Shown piece by piece: positions 22,168 through 32,639 of a stretch of 64,000 bases of DNA. The position numbers and the translations under genes are program-made. The stretch's first letter is position 1. Each line of letters opens with the position of its first letter. Source of the stretch: Trichobilharzia regenti (Eukaryota > Platyhelminthes > Trematoda > Strigeidida > Schistosomatidae); NCBI GenBank assembly GCA_944472135.2, contig OX235267.1:17157452-17221451 (forward strand). The letters run 5' to 3'. The notes under the pieces were generated by a model, which saw only the letters and a list, made by a program, of their open reading frames with translations, was not told the DNA's origin and did not search any database.

Positions 22168-22770
22168 TAATTATTGGTTTGATGCTCACTAGCCACTGGC
22201 TTTATTCAGGCAGTAAACCTGAGGTTTTAGTGGAAGCCGTGATCCGTAGGGTACAGCAGGTTGAAGGTGAGGACAGTTACTTATCGAAGACCCTGCTAAG
22301 TAGTTGCGTTATGTCGTGAATTGAAAGGAGTTGAAATTCATGGACTGGCCATTGGATATGCGGGTCCCACTGGCTTAATGGTCAACGAGCTCGCCTTTTA
22401 AACAGAAGGTCCTGGGATCAAAGCCTGGCTGTGGGGTGGTTGTGTACTGATGAAGGGTCCCAGACTAGGCTGTCGAAACAGCTGGGTGTCCAGTACTGCA
22501 GTGTTGGTTTTTCAATGGTACTCTATTTTTTTATTTTTTATTTTTCATTACAGCTTGATTCCACACTGTATTTTTGGTACAAGTATGGAATTTTCAGCAT
22601 GGATATCGGTAGCCCAAATTTTGCAGGCCGACCATAGATATAGGTGTGGGTCGGCAGGGGATCAAACCTCGGACCATGTGCATGGTTGGCGAGAGTCCTA
22701 ACCACTGTGCCACTGACGCACCGATGTCAGCTCATGATGAAATCCTCCGAAAATTCATAATGATTTTAAT
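22168..22770 (+). mobile_element. SINE-C, near full length, interrupted by a SINE-A1
   Basis: Upstream block 22168-22345, tRNA-like head 22360-22435, ribozyme-like region 22441-22500 with GTACTG at 22444-22449 pairing with CAGTAC at 22491-22496, then the tail, broken after 22512 and resuming at about 22723 (ATGTCAGCTCATGATGAAAT). The gap is filled by a minus-strand SINE-A1, so SINE-C is the older insertion here. Confidence 0.75.
22513..22722 (-). mobile_element. SINE-A1 nested in SINE-C
   Basis: A poly-T run at the left is the 3' A tail. Then come the complete family body and a tRNA-like head ending at the GCACCGATG boundary; the B box appears as ATCAAACCTCGG on +. There is no coding content. 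Confidence 0.85.
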
Positions 22771-22774
22771 TCTG

Positions 22775-23340
22775 ATGACATACAACAGAGGTGCACAAAA
22801 AGAAAAATCTCTCTACTGATGCATTTCAAAATTTCTTACAGACTTTAACATTCAGTTATTGAAAGATCTTGTTATTTAAGACAAAAAATAGGAAGAAAAT
22901 ATGATTTCGAGGATAAGTAGTTAGGAGATTTCTGTTTTTTTATATGTAATCATCTTAGACGAGTTTACTGTCTCTCTCTGGTGTCTCTTTAGCGTTAATA
23001 CTGTTCATGATTATTATGGGTGAAATTCATTTGTGTGACTTATTCAGCTATTTTTGTCTTAATTTAAAGGCATTAAGGAGGATAATGTATTTCGGATTAG
23101 TTAGGATTTTACCGAAAAACAATAAATTCAGTTTTGTCATACTACTCCCATTTTGAAACAAAAGTTTCTTTCTTATGTTAAACAAATAGCGTAATTATTC
23201 TTGTTTTATAATTATATAAAACCGAAAATAAATGTGGTTCATCATTCTTAAAATCCTGCCTGTTCTTTGGAAAACCAACCTGCAGTAATAATAATAATTG
23301 CTATAACAAATTAATTCTAGACAATATGTTACGACTATTG
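22775..23340. other. No gene recognised
   Basis: Unassigned AT-rich sequence. Confidence 0.4.
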
Positions 23341-23341
23341 A

Positions 23342-23548
23342 ACTGAATTTAAGATTTTCCCGTCGATTGATTGAACCGAAGTGCTCGGTCTCAGGTTGAC
23401 AAGTCGGCTCCTTGTACAGATGCTTCGACGATGTCTGGGCATTTAATTAGTATTTAATTGATGAATGGTAACTAGCAGTGGAATCCAGGACAAAGTCCAT
23501 TTCGTCCTATTTGGGACTAGCTCGTCATCTGCATGTAGCCAGTGGGAA
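23342..23548 (-). mobile_element. Sm-alpha-type hammerhead SINE, minus strand
   Basis: The 3' tail (GATTTTCCCGTCGATTGATT on +, 23354-23373) is followed leftward-to-rightward by the family linker and the hammerhead at 23475-23540. The head is missing. It is joined directly to a plus-strand copy at about 23549. Confidence 0.8.
23475..23540 (-). ncRNA. Hammerhead ribozyme, degenerate
   Basis: On the minus strand: ATGACGA, a three-base insertion, GTCCCAAATAGGAC (stem II), GAAA, then TGGACTTTGTC in place of the short stem III, and CTGGATTCC (stem I). The insertion between core and stem II and the A at core position 3 should prevent cleavage. Confidence 0.7.
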
Positions 23549-23662
23549 CATAATCACTCTCTGGGGAATGCGGGCTCATCCAGGGACGAGTCCCAAATAA
23601 GACGAAAAGCGCATCCTGGATTCCACTGCTAGTCACCATCCACTAATTAAATACTAAACGAT
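23549..23662 (+). mobile_element. Sm-alpha-type hammerhead SINE, plus strand, head-truncated
   Basis: Begins GTGGGAACATAATCACTC, just after where the B box should be. It contains the hammerhead at 23574-23628 and ends near CACCATCCAC. It forms a head-to-head inverted pair with 23342-23548. Confidence 0.8.
23574..23628 (+). ncRNA. Hammerhead ribozyme, degenerate
   Basis: Stem I CATCCAG and CTGGATTCC are conserved. The core is shortened (GGACGA where CTGACGA is expected), stem II reads GTCC ... AGAC with one mismatch, followed by GAAA and a GCGC stem III. Predicted inactive. Confidence 0.7.
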
Positions 23663-24179
23663 GTTTCAGATTCTGCGTGGTGAGTATCTGCAGTATGCTG
23701 CAATATCTATGAATTAATACCTATACTTCCCTTTTTTCTCAGCCAAACTGGGAGGCGCTCTCAAAAGTAGCAGCGGGTAATGTTACTCTACGAACATCCT
23801 ATGTACGTAGCTCCACAAGAGCAGGTGAACATATGAATACACATGAAATCGGACAATCGAGGTAACGTCTCTTTGACATTAAAGTGGATGGCTAGAGTAG
23901 GTTATTTGTCAAGTGCAGTGAAAAGCGTTTTTCTCAATGGTCTTGTCATATGATTTGTAAGTATCTCACTAGCAGTGTCACCCCTAAATTCTAAGTTTAG
24001 GTGCAACACGTTTTCAGCTATCTTGTCAATCTCTGTGTTTCTTCCACGCAAATTTCTGCTAGCCTCTGCTAACAATCATATACATCAATATTATTAAAGT
24101 ACTATAGTATTTCCACTCAATGTCAAACTTTAACACTCACACACACGAAATCTGATTGTTATTGTCTATTGTAATTCAC

Positions 24180-24245
24180 ATATATACATAGATACGATTG
24201 TATAGCTATGAAAATCAAATCGTCGAAAAGAGAATTTTCTTCTCT
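24180..24245 (+). repeat. PLE-associated hairpin module
   Basis: CGATTGTATAGC, then TATGAAAATC, TCGTCGAAA and the hairpin AGAGAATTTTCTTCTCT. The same module follows the PLE 3' UTR at 6040-6180 and 34855-34930. Confidence 0.55.
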
Positions 24246-24289
24246 GAAATCATTATTTTGTCCTATTTTGGTATTTTTCAAAAGTATGA

Positions 24290-24615
24290 CCCACGACGCC
24301 AAGAGGATTGAAGGCGGGAAACCAATCCTTTTGACCATTCAGCCATATAAGCTGAAATTCACTGACTCATGAATTCCTTATTTTTAGCTCCTGCTGTGTC
24401 ACGGTCCGATGAGCATCGACTACACCTTAACATAGTGGACTCCACCGACTATGAATTCCCACTTCAGTTTCAAGAAATCCATTCAGCAGCCCTCAGTGAG
24501 CTGGTCTCCGGTTCGATTCCTGACGGGATCGTGGGAGCACTCTAATGAAGAGTCCAAAAATGTGACGAAACTGTTGTCCAGGGCTTTCACTGATCTCTTG
24601 AAGCGATGTTGGTCA
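24290..24615 (+). mobile_element. SINE-C-like element, divergent
   Basis: The upstream block and head include a good B box (GGTTCGATTCC at about 24512-24522). The ribozyme-like region reads AATGAAGA, GTCCAAAAATGTGAC, GAAACTGTTGTCCAG, which preserves the order core, stem II, GAAA, short palindrome, C seen in other SINE-C copies. Confidence 0.55.
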
Positions 24616-25154
24616 GTGATGAATATCTGACAATTGATATGTGATAATGGTCTTGGTCTTTTCAGGATAAAACTAAGTAAAAAAAAGGGAAACATTTGTT
24701 CCACTTTGATGTTTCTAACCACAAAAAAGAACATTAATTATGTGGTAATGACTATTTATTTGTTTAATTTTTTTCTCAACATATTCTCATGTAAATTGGA
24801 TGACAGTGGTGAAAAAACAGCTTTGTTTTTTTGAATCATAAATAGTTTATTTTTTCTACTACTAATCGTATTACCATGGGAATGCTAAAGTTTAGTGTTA
24901 ATTTGCATGTCTGGTTATTTAGTGTGTTGTGAGAATTCAACTGGCTTCAGTTCTACCTTCTTTTATGATAGTCAGACTAATTGAGATTGTCAGGGAGTTA
25001 GTAGACTGCCATCAATAGGATAAGTCGACGTTTGAAGATGAAATGTGACTATGTGTCGTGTTACACTTCAAACTGACTGGCAGCCACTAACTTAGTGGTC
25101 TAGTGATCAACAAGCCGAGGGAACTCAGATATTTTTTAAATCCATCTAATTTAT

Positions 25155-25930
25155 TATTCTCTTTGGTTCTAAGTGGAATATAGCACTTCAACAGCACGGC
25201 TCCACTTCACTCTGCTCTCCATAGTAGCCTTTAGATGGCTCTAGGATTGCCCATAATCTCTCATCTCCTCCTCATTGCCACACGATCTCCTCCATTTCAC
25301 CTTCAGACCTAGGCCTAACTGCTCATTTCTCATTCGGGCTCCACTGGAGCGATGGCCTGCACTGTGTGCCAAATCATTCGACACCCTCCTTGGCCTATGC
25401 ATCATTGATCTTCATTTTCTTCTGCAAATTTGTTGATCAAAGTGTTCTTAGTAGTTCGTTCGTCTCCACAGTTTCTGGTTGCTAATTATGTCTGGTCTAC
25501 AATCCATCTGATCTTCAGAATCAAACCAGAGAAGGTAACTGATGATAAAAGTCGGCTAGCTTTTGAAAACTTCTTTTCATGGCGTACGCTTCAAGCTTCT
25601 AACTCATATAGAAGAAATCAATTAAAATGATGAATGCAGAAGATTTCTATTTGATTGAAGACTGATGAAGATGTAACACGCCTTTCCTATTCTGCTTTTG
25701 ACATCCCTATTCGCGCTGACTGCTTTCAGTTGAAACAGTGCTCCCTAGATAAGTGAAGTAAATGGCTCCTTTCCAGTTTATCTTGTTGACAGTGGTGAGT
25801 GCTTGTTATTGGTTGGTTATCTTCATCGCATCCATCTTCTGTATGTTCATCGTTGAAGTCGTGTCTTTGCTACGTATTTTTCTTCAAAATTATTGATTTT
25901 CGCCTACAAGTCTTGGAATCTTTTTACATC
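25155..25930 (-). mobile_element. LINE C-terminal region, degenerate
   Basis: The plus strand shows the complement of the usual LINE 3' blocks in order (CTCTGCTCTCCATAGTAGCC, TCTCATCTCCTCCTCATTGC, GGGCTCCACTGGAGCGATGG), shared with 34960-35345 (-) and with the ends of LINE copies L and R. No open frame. Confidence 0.55.
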
Positions 25931-25934
25931 TATT

Positions 25935-26860
25935 AATTTTAAATTTTTTCCAAATAGGATGATCTTCCTCTAGAAGTCATTAGACAGTGCATAAATGTCT
26001 AAGTGGTTGCAAACTAAAATAAAGGCCATTTGAGATTGATGATATGATTCGGAAGCTATTGTTGTTACCAATGTGATATGACAGCTTAGTGCAAAAATCT
26101 AAGGAGATTACAAAGATCGTCCCTACTTTCATTTTCACTTCTAGTTTCGTTTAATTTTAATTTGTTACGATACTTCTCTTTACAATACAGGTACAAAATT
26201 TGACATGAAAGTATTCCTTACCATAAATTCTAAGTAGTTTTTATGTTTATACTGCTCAAAACGTTTACAACGTCGACATTTTAGTTAAACATCAACAAAA
26301 ATTAGAATGAAATCTTCAAATATTAACATGACACGTACACAGTCTCGGGTGAATATTCATTTTCATGAAAACAACTCTTTATATGTGAGTTCTTATCTTG
26401 TCGTCAAATAAATTCTAGACCTGATTTTTCACGTGAAGTTGGAGGATGTTGTCGAAAAAATGAATGCCATTCACCTGTTAGTACTTATTCATTAGTACAA
26501 TATTCATTTTCATTATATTCTGTTAGAAGAATGATGATATTTTAATTTGATATAGCTCTTTCACAACCGTGTGGGGATTTAAAACACATATGCACATTCA
26601 TTGAGAATCACTGAGTGATTTGCGACGTGCGTACGTTGAGGTTTCAGTAGTCCAAGCCAAGTTATTTTCTAGAATAATCTCACTGTGTATGCGTCTGTCA
26701 CAAGAATAAAAGTGTGGGAATAACAGTAGACTTTCTTGTTTTAGGGCATTGTAATGTGCATTTTTATTGTATGGCTCTCCTTTAGAGAATAATCTTTACT
26801 ATAGCAAAGCATCATATGCGATCATTCACACACCCATAAAATATGATAGAAGTGATTCAC
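25935..26860. other. No gene recognised
   Basis: Unassigned AT-rich DNA without supported exon or RNA gene. Confidence 0.4.
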
Positions 26861-26865
26861 AAACC

Positions 26866-27115
26866 GGTGTGTATCAGTGGCATAGGGGTAGAATGCTCAC
26901 CGAACACATATGTGGTCCGGGGTTCAATCCTAGGCCACCGATGCACCCCTTTAACTCGCTAAGCCACTAATAAGTCTAGTAAAGAGGGAAGGTTAGGCAT
27001 GAGGCTAGAAATCCCATCCCGAAAAAAATAAACACCACCAATAATGAAACTTTGAAGCTCTAGCTTGAAGCCACCCTATGTCCTACTGGGAACGTAAAGG
27101 AATAAAAAAAATCCA
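26866..27115 (+). mobile_element. SINE-A2, complete-looking
   Basis: Has the same tRNA-like head as SINE-A1 (CAGTGGCATAGGGG, then B box GGGGTTCAATCCTAGG) but a different body: TTTAACTCGCTAAGCCACTA, then AAGGTTAGGCATGAGGCTAG and TACTGGGAACGTAAAGGAAT before an A-rich end. Related copies are at 45040-45215 (-) and 47877-48122 (-). Confidence 0.8.
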
Positions 27116-28145
27116 CAATTCTAAAATCTATTGTACCATGGAGGAACTTATAACACAGAATTTATTCAGTTGGTTAACACAGAATACTTGCACTGAGAAC
27201 GATTCATCAGTGTTCTGGATATCTAAATAATTCTGCCACCATTGTGAGTAATGAAGATAATATAAATGAACCATTGGAAGAGGTTACTTTTGTGATCTAG
27301 CAGCACAGTGTATAACCATTTAGTGTTTGAATATATACGTGGTCGGTGCAATTGTCATTTGGAATACTATCACTCGCTGAAGATTTAAGTATATGCATCT
27401 GAAAAATTTTAAGCAGCATGAAGTACAAATCATCGAATCCATTTCTAGTCATCATCAATGCAGTTACACTGATCTAGTTTGAAATTAACATCTTCATTCA
27501 ACTTGATTTTAAAAGTAGAAATATTGCAGCAATAGTCAGCAGAAGAGTGAATAAGTCAGGTAACAAACCCTTACAACATTGCCATTACCAGACATCTCCT
27601 TCAAACGAGTCATGAGGTGGAAAGTGCATAATCCGTTAAAATATTCACTAGATAGAGAAGCTCAGTTATCCTGAAGTTTTATCAAGGCAGTCTCTGTCAA
27701 ACGCCTGAGGCCCGATCGATATGTTCAGAAAACGACAGTTATCATCAGTGTGTTTTTGCTCTGTCTGGTAAATGGATGTCTTCATTCTCTCTTGCTCTCA
27801 TTTGATTACGCAATCTTTGGCTTTAACCCAACGCACCCGTCTTTGATATAGTGTAATTTTGTTTGTCACTTGTTTCTCTGATCTAAGTTGGACTCAGTAC
27901 ACTGTCACCCAATTTATTAATTACTTATCTCTCGTCTTTATTACGTAACGCCTTCACTACTGTACGAATAAATTTACTCTGTTTAAACCTGAACTGCCTA
28001 TGTAAGAGCTATATAAGCGTAATTTTGTGAGCGCTGTTCATTAAGTCCAGAATCTCCTATCAACTGACATCATGTAGAATTTGCAAGTATGCTGCGATTG
28101 TTTCTCTGTATAAACTTAATAATAATAATCTGTTCAGGCTGTAAG
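27115..28145. other. No gene recognised
   Basis: Unassigned. Mostly unique-looking AT-rich DNA. Confidence 0.4.
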
Positions 28146-28146
28146 C

Positions 28147-28249
28147 AGCATTTGATGAGAAGTCAACGAAATTAACCATGATGGTGCCATTTTCTTATTC
28201 TGCACAAGCCACCGCTGTTGTTGTTCTTGTTTTATTCAAATTCATAAAG
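28147..28249 (+). CDS. Weak candidate exon before a strong splice donor
   Basis: An in-frame stretch (AAFDEKSTKLTMMVPFSYSA, then a Val/Leu-rich run) ends at AAG/GTAAGTG, a near-consensus donor at 28250. From the first ATG (28178) the exon would be 24 codons and phase 0, compatible with the phase-0 acceptor at 48229. Linkage to that gene is pure inference. The Val-rich part derives from a GTT run and could be simple sequence. Confidence 0.2.
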
Positions 28250-28489
28250 GTAAGTGAATGTATAGAATTAACATCGGTTAGTTGAAGTTTAGGTTTTTGA
28301 ATATGTTACAGTTAGGTTATACAAGGAATTGAATGTATCTTTCTGTTTATGTTAATTGATACAAGTATAGATTTGTTTTCTCGATTAGTCCTTATTATTA
28401 TAAAGTATCACAACAGAAGAGTGACTGTTTAATTAGTTTGATCAAGAACTAGTTGACGATAAATATATATTATATATTTCGAGTTTGAC

Positions 28490-28740
28490 CATTGATTGAT
28501 ATCAGTCAGAGAACCATTAAAATCTAGTTCTGGAGTAATGAACAGCTGTTTCGTCCTAGTTTGAGAATCATCGGCAGTACACGGCTTCTGGGTCTCGAAC
28601 CAAAAACCTCGCGGTTACAAGGCAAATTGGCTTGTATACTATTCAGCCACTAGTGACTTACTACAGGAGTCCTAGAGTTCTAGTGAAAAGTCGTGACCAG
28701 TGGGTTCCATAGAGGATGGAGTTCCCACCGGTGACATTAG
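28490..28740 (-). mobile_element. SINE-C, minus strand (left arm of inverted pair)
   Basis: Tail at 28490-28530, ribozyme-like region 28532-28581, head 28585-28680 and part of the upstream block. On its own strand the ribozyme region reads CCGATGA, TTCTCAAACTAGGAC, GAAACAGCTGTTC: the best GATGA core of the family in this window, with the palindromic stem III intact. Confidence 0.7.
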
Positions 28741-28769
28741 TTGGTGATCGCGCTAAATCAAGAATTGGT

Positions 28770-28985
28770 ATAAGTTAGAATACATAGGCTGGTCAGTGAG
28801 TCGGGCCCCAGTATCTGAACGGTATGCGAGCCGGCCTTTACTTTAATTGGAAGGTCTTGGATTAGAAACCCAGTAGGCATGTACTTCCTATAATTCCCAA
28901 TCTAGGATGAAATAGTTGTTCAGTACACCAGAAATGGTTTTCAATAGTTCTCTGATTGACATCAATCCATGGTCAAGCTTGAAAA
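28770..28985 (+). mobile_element. SINE-C, plus strand (right arm of inverted pair)
   Basis: Head with GGTCTTGGATTAGAAACCC at the B-box position, ribozyme-like region 28908-28950 (CCTATAA, TTCCCAATCTAGGAT, GAAATAGTTGTTC) and tail to 28985. It pairs head-to-head with 28490-28740. Confidence 0.7.
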
Positions 28986-29056
28986 ACAAATCAAATCTTT
29001 ACAAATTAATATTATATGTAGATATGATAGAGAAGATCTGTAGCTCAGGTGGATGA

Positions 29057-29278
29057 TTTTGATGTGGTTTTGTTCTCTGAGCTGGATGGTTAGTTTGCGA
29101 AGCTTTCATCACCTTACTGGGTGACATCTTCAGCGCATACTTCAATTTGAAGTGAGCTTTTAGATTTCTCCAAGAGTTTATTAATCATTCCTCCTGATGA
29201 CCTTGGACGTGATTGGTTGTTTGTGTGTGTTTTCACACCTTCTAGGTTACTTGTATTGGAACTGATTGTTTCTTTGAT
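29057..29278 (-). mobile_element. PLE terminal repeat, first copy
   Basis: About 220 bp nearly identical to 29974-30195 and in the same orientation. The second copy is contiguous with the 3' end of the PLE endonuclease at 30094-30636 (-), so this is a solo terminal segment of the same family. It includes a hammerhead-like motif at 29095-29139. Confidence 0.75.
29095..29139 (-). ncRNA. Hammerhead-like motif in PLE terminal repeat
   Basis: Minus strand: TGCG (stem I), CTGAAGA (matches the CUGANGA core exactly), TCACC/GGTGA (stem II, with imperfect closing bases), GAAA, AGCT (self-paired stem III), T, then CGCA closing stem I. Hammerhead motifs in PLEs are known from published work. The non-paired 10.1/11.1 position makes activity doubtful. 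Confidence 0.6.
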
Positions 29279-29279
29279 T

Positions 29280-29580
29280 TCAACATACAAAAGGAAGGAG
29301 CCTCAGAAACCTTAGTTAGATTTCTTAACAAGGCAAAAATAAAAGTGGCTGGTATTCAAACTCATTTAGAAACAAGGTTTGTCGGTTAGAAGGATCCTGT
29401 GGAGTCTTGAAGAACAAAACAATTTAGTTAATCTAATAGCCTGTCTAATTGATTGTCAAACCAAATACATAGGTCAAAGTAGTAGAACAGGGGCAGTCAG
29501 TCAGACTAGCCAAGCATAAAAACCTAGCAATATCTAGATTAGTTGACCCGATTAAGATAAGAAATCTAGAGAATAGTTCA
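29280..29580 (+). mobile_element. PLE endonuclease fragment, plus strand
   Basis: The frame reads NLVNLIACLIDCQTKYIGQS, i.e. CxxxYIGQS, the start of a GIY-YIG domain close to that of 30094-30636. It is broken soon afterwards. Inserted between the two direct repeats but in the opposite orientation to the neighbouring element. Confidence 0.55.
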
Positions 29581-29584
29581 GCTA

Positions 29585-29950
29585 TTGCACTCTCTGCATG
29601 CATTTACACACAACCATACAATTCGATGGGACGGGATGAGATGTCAGATATAAAATCTTATGTAACCGGGTAGAAGGAGAGATTGACAACGCAAGCTTTG
29701 TTTGTCGAATTAACTGCAAACACGTGTAATAGGAATGATTCAACACCTGTCTCAGATATCTGGAAAATTCTGCTACCCATGCAATAAATAGGAGAGAACA
29801 AAGAAAACTATAAAATTCGGGTTTCAAATTCGTGTGATTATAATTGATGTTATGATTATGAACAAGAAATTTTGTTCGAAACGTCATCCAGTAAATAATA
29901 CTGTTTCACTGTGTGATACATCTAATAAACAAACTAATATAGAATTACAC
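29585..29950 (+). repeat. E-family repeat, best full-length copy (about 360 bp)
   Basis: Starts GCACTCTCTGCATGCATTTA and ends with the hairpin module (GATTATGAACAAGAAATTTT, then GTTCGAAACGTCATCCAG) and ACATCTAATAAAC. Copies at 7400, 12590, 15185, 18030, 39683, 40071, 46990, 56100 and 63430. Frames across it are fortuitous. It may be a terminal repeat or a non-autonomous relative of a PLE, since at 63430 it is joined to PLE RT sequence. Confidence 0.6.
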
Positions 29951-29973
29951 TGACAACTTAACCTTTTTATCTT

Positions 29974-30195
29974 TTTTGATGTGGTTTTGTTCTCTGAGCT
30001 GGATGGTTAATTTGCGAAGCTTTCATCACCTTACTGGGTGACATCTTCAGCGCATACTTCAATTTGAAGTGAGCTTTTGGATTTCTCCACGAGTTAATTA
30101 ATCATTCCTCCTGGTGACATTGGACGTGATTGGTTGTTTGTGTGTGTTTTCACATCTTCTAGGTTACTTGTGTTGGAACTGATTGTTTCTGTGAC
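29974..30195 (-). mobile_element. PLE terminal repeat, second copy
   Basis: Direct duplicate of 29057-29278, contiguous on its right with the endonuclease frame at 30094-30636 (overlapping its last codons). It carries the second hammerhead-like motif. Terminal direct repeats of this kind are typical of PLEs. Confidence 0.75.
30012..30056 (-). ncRNA. Hammerhead-like motif in PLE terminal repeat
   Basis: Same arrangement as 29095-29139: CTGAAGA core, TCACC/GGTGA stem, GAAA, AGCT, and TGCG/CGCA closing helix. Confidence 0.6.
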
Positions 30196-30636
30196 TTGAA
30201 CTTTGACCCCTTGTGTGTGAAGTTTCTTTCTTATTGGTTGATAAATTTTGTCTATCTCTATGTGTCTATTGATTGATGATCCACTGGAATGCCAAGCTTC
30301 TAAAAATTCTCTAGCATTCTTGTTGTTTCCTTTGTCTAATATTTGAACGTTGTTCCAGTCGAATTGATGTCCGTAGTTGTCTGTGTGTAGTGATATGAGG
30401 GACTGGATATCATGTCCTTTGACGGCTAGCTTATGTTCGTGGATACGAAGACGAAGGGGACGTCCACTTTGGCCGATGTAGTAATTTTCGCAGTTGTTAC
30501 AGTTTATTTTGTAGATGATGTTGGTTTTGTCTTCTTTCGCTGTTGAGTCTTTTGGTTGACATAGAATTGAGTGCAGCGACTTTGTTGGTTTATTTATATT
30601 GTTTATTGTATTTATATTGTTCTGATAAGGTGGCAT
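30094..30636 (-). CDS. PLE GIY-YIG endonuclease fragment, second lineage
   Basis: A 180-residue open frame. TNIIYKINCNNCENYYIGQS (about residues 38-57) holds the CxxC pair and YIG signature, followed by R60 and IHEH (residues 66-69), and a second conserved half with REFLEAWHS and the terminal linker. The spacing and CNNC motif set it apart from the CIYQFTC type at 5143-5664, so it belongs to another PLE lineage. The frame is open on its right to a SINE-A1 insertion at 30630, which removed or displaced the upstream RT. Confidence 0.75.
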   Translation of the reverse strand: MPPYQNNINTINNINKPTKSLHSILCQPKDSTAKEDKTNIIYKINCNNCENYYIGQSGRPLRLRIHEHKLAVKGHDIQSLISLHTDNYGHQFDWNNVQILDKGNNKNAREFLEAWHSSGSSINRHIEIDKIYQPIRKKLHTQGVKVQVTETISSNTSNLEDVKTHTNNQSRPMSPGGMIN

Positions 30637-30815
30637 AGTGGTTAGGACTCTCGCCGACCATGCACATGGACCGGAGTTCTATCCCCTGCCGACGCACACT
30701 TGATATCTATGGTCGGCCTGCAAAATTTGGGCTACCGATATCCATGCTGAAAATTCCATACCTGTACCAAAAATACAGTGTGGAATCAAGCTGTAATCAA
30801 AAATAAAATAAACAT
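30628..30815 (+). mobile_element. SINE-A1, complete copy
   Basis: The tRNA-like head (GGTGGCATAGTGGTTAGGAC, then a degenerate B box GAGTTCTATCCCC), standard body and A-rich tail. It interrupts or abuts the PLE frame at 30636. Confidence 0.85.
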
Positions 30816-31180
30816 AATTAGGCCGCTCTTCTCTATACGCCCTATGAAACAATCTCATTCACATATACTTCAGCTCTGTGAGTTAGCTTCTATAAACGGT
30901 GTATACTTAATACAAGTGAGCAAGGAATTTTATTGGGTCTTTCAACCTTAGTAGTTATTAAATTATGTTCCTATCTGACAAGACACAGTTGTGCAGATGG
31001 GCTCACTTTAACACTCTGGAAATCGTGGGTCTGGCTACATGAAGAAAACAGCACCAAATTGAACAGAAGAAAGTGAGGATGTTTTTTTGAAGCACTATTC
31101 TCCATTCGGAACCCAAGGGAATGATAATAATCATCTGTCCACTTCAACTTTAGTATTACTCAACTTTTAGGATTTGACCT
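30816..31180. other. No gene recognised
   Basis: Unassigned sequence between a SINE and a PLE inverted repeat. Confidence 0.4.
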
Positions 31181-31181
31181 A

Positions 31182-32215
31182 ATTTATTTGAACAAGGCAT
31201 TAAGAAGACAAATTTCGCGAGATGATATCATTCCGTAGTTTCTTTACAACCGCTTTACAACTAACATGGTTAACAATGATAAAATAAAGTTCATGAAAAT
31301 TACTCAGTTAAATAAAAACAAAAGCACATTCTAATGACCAATCATATTAAGATAGGTCATGCAGTCCAGGGTAGGCGAAGATTGAAGTCTATTGATTTTT
31401 GTACACACAGTTTAGGCTGAATGTGATTAATCCAAAGTGCTTCCATTACCTTCAATAACCTTGAATTAGAGTTATGTGAAATAATTGTGAAACAGTCATT
31501 AATATTTATTTTGTGACCAGACATTAATAAGTGTTTTGCAAGGGATGATGCTGGATTTCTATTCTGATTAATCGCGTTAGGATTTTCGATATGATTTACC
31601 AGCCATTTTGGAATATGTTCTTTTCTGGTCGCCCCTGAATGGTTGATGAATAAAGATGGCTTTCTTTGGTACAGAAGCTGTCTTTTCGAGATGTGGTTTT
31701 TCTTTGCTGTGACAAGTGATAAAGCTCTCCGGATAACCATTAGCTAATAAAACTGAATATACATATCGAAGCTCATCCATCAGTGTGTCACTCGTGCATA
31801 TTTTTCGGGCCCTTGAGAACAAACATTTGACTAGGGAACGTTTATACTGGATAGGAACAAAACTGGTAAAATGAAGATATTGTCCAGTCCATGTTTGTTT
31901 ACGAAAAATAGAGCGCTGTATCGTTCCATCGTTTCTCCTAATCATAGTAATATCCAAGAAACCGAGTTTGTTATTCGATTCTAGTTCGGAAGTCACTCGA
32001 ATATTTGGATGAATAGGATTATATAGAGTACTGAAGTTTTCAATAGATTTACTATTATTACCAATAATAAGAGTATCATCTACATAAAGTTTATACAGCA
32101 TAAATCCTCCAAGCATACCTTGCATTTGTTTCTCTAATTTCGAGATAAATATTTCTGCTAACAGGGACCCCAGAGGGCTCCCTATCGCAATATCATCGAT
32201 TTGTTCATATTCTTA
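31182..32215 (-). mobile_element. PLE: RT catalytic half, linker and endonuclease C-terminus
   Basis: Minus strand from 32215: YEQIDDIAIGSPLGSLLAEI (RT motif B), LYVDDTLIIG with an intact YVDD at 32086-32075, LDITMIRRNDGTIQRS, FRKQTWTGQYLHFTSFVPI, then GYPESF and a linker. A frameshift leads to the endonuclease end (31740-31357) with SLAKHLLMSGHKI and KLCVQKS, ending LRLPWTA and stop. The GIY-YIG signature itself is missing, apparently deleted at the frame junction. It is among the best-preserved RTs here but cannot be functional. Confidence 0.8.
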
Positions 32216-32638
32216 AATGGCTGGTAAATCATATCGAAAATCCTAACGCGATTAATCGGAATAGAAACCCAGCATCATCCCTTGCAAAACACTTATTAAT
32301 GTCTGGTCACAAAATAAATATTAATGACTGTTTCACAATTATTTCACATAACTCTAATTCAAGGTTATTGAAGGTGATGGAAGCACTTTGGATTCATCAC
32401 ATTCAGCCTAAACTGTGTGTACAAAAATCAATAGACTTCAATCTTCGCCTACCCTGGACTGCATGACCTATCTTAATATGATTGGTCATTAGAATGTGCT
32501 TTTGTTTTTATTTAACTGAGTAATTTTCATGAACTTTATTTTATCATTGTTAACCATGTTAGTTGTAAAGCGGTTGTAAAGAAACTACGGAATGATATCA
32601 TCTCGCGAAATTTTTCTTCTTAATGCCTTGTTCAAATT
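32213..32638 (+). mobile_element. Inverted copy of the PLE 3' end
   Basis: The segment WLVNHIENPNAINRN to LRLPWTA and its 3' UTR is repeated in opposite orientation to 31182-31607, about 425 bp and nearly identical. The two arms flank the RT segment, giving a structure with matching inverted ends. Confidence 0.85.
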
Positions 32639-32639
32639 G

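Noticed and set aside
25530..25580. CTGATGA followed by an AAAAG/CTTTT stem and GAAA, resembling a hammerhead
   Set aside because: It lies inside a degraded minus-strand LINE fragment, stem II has an unpaired T and A-T closing pair, and no stem III or stem I forms.
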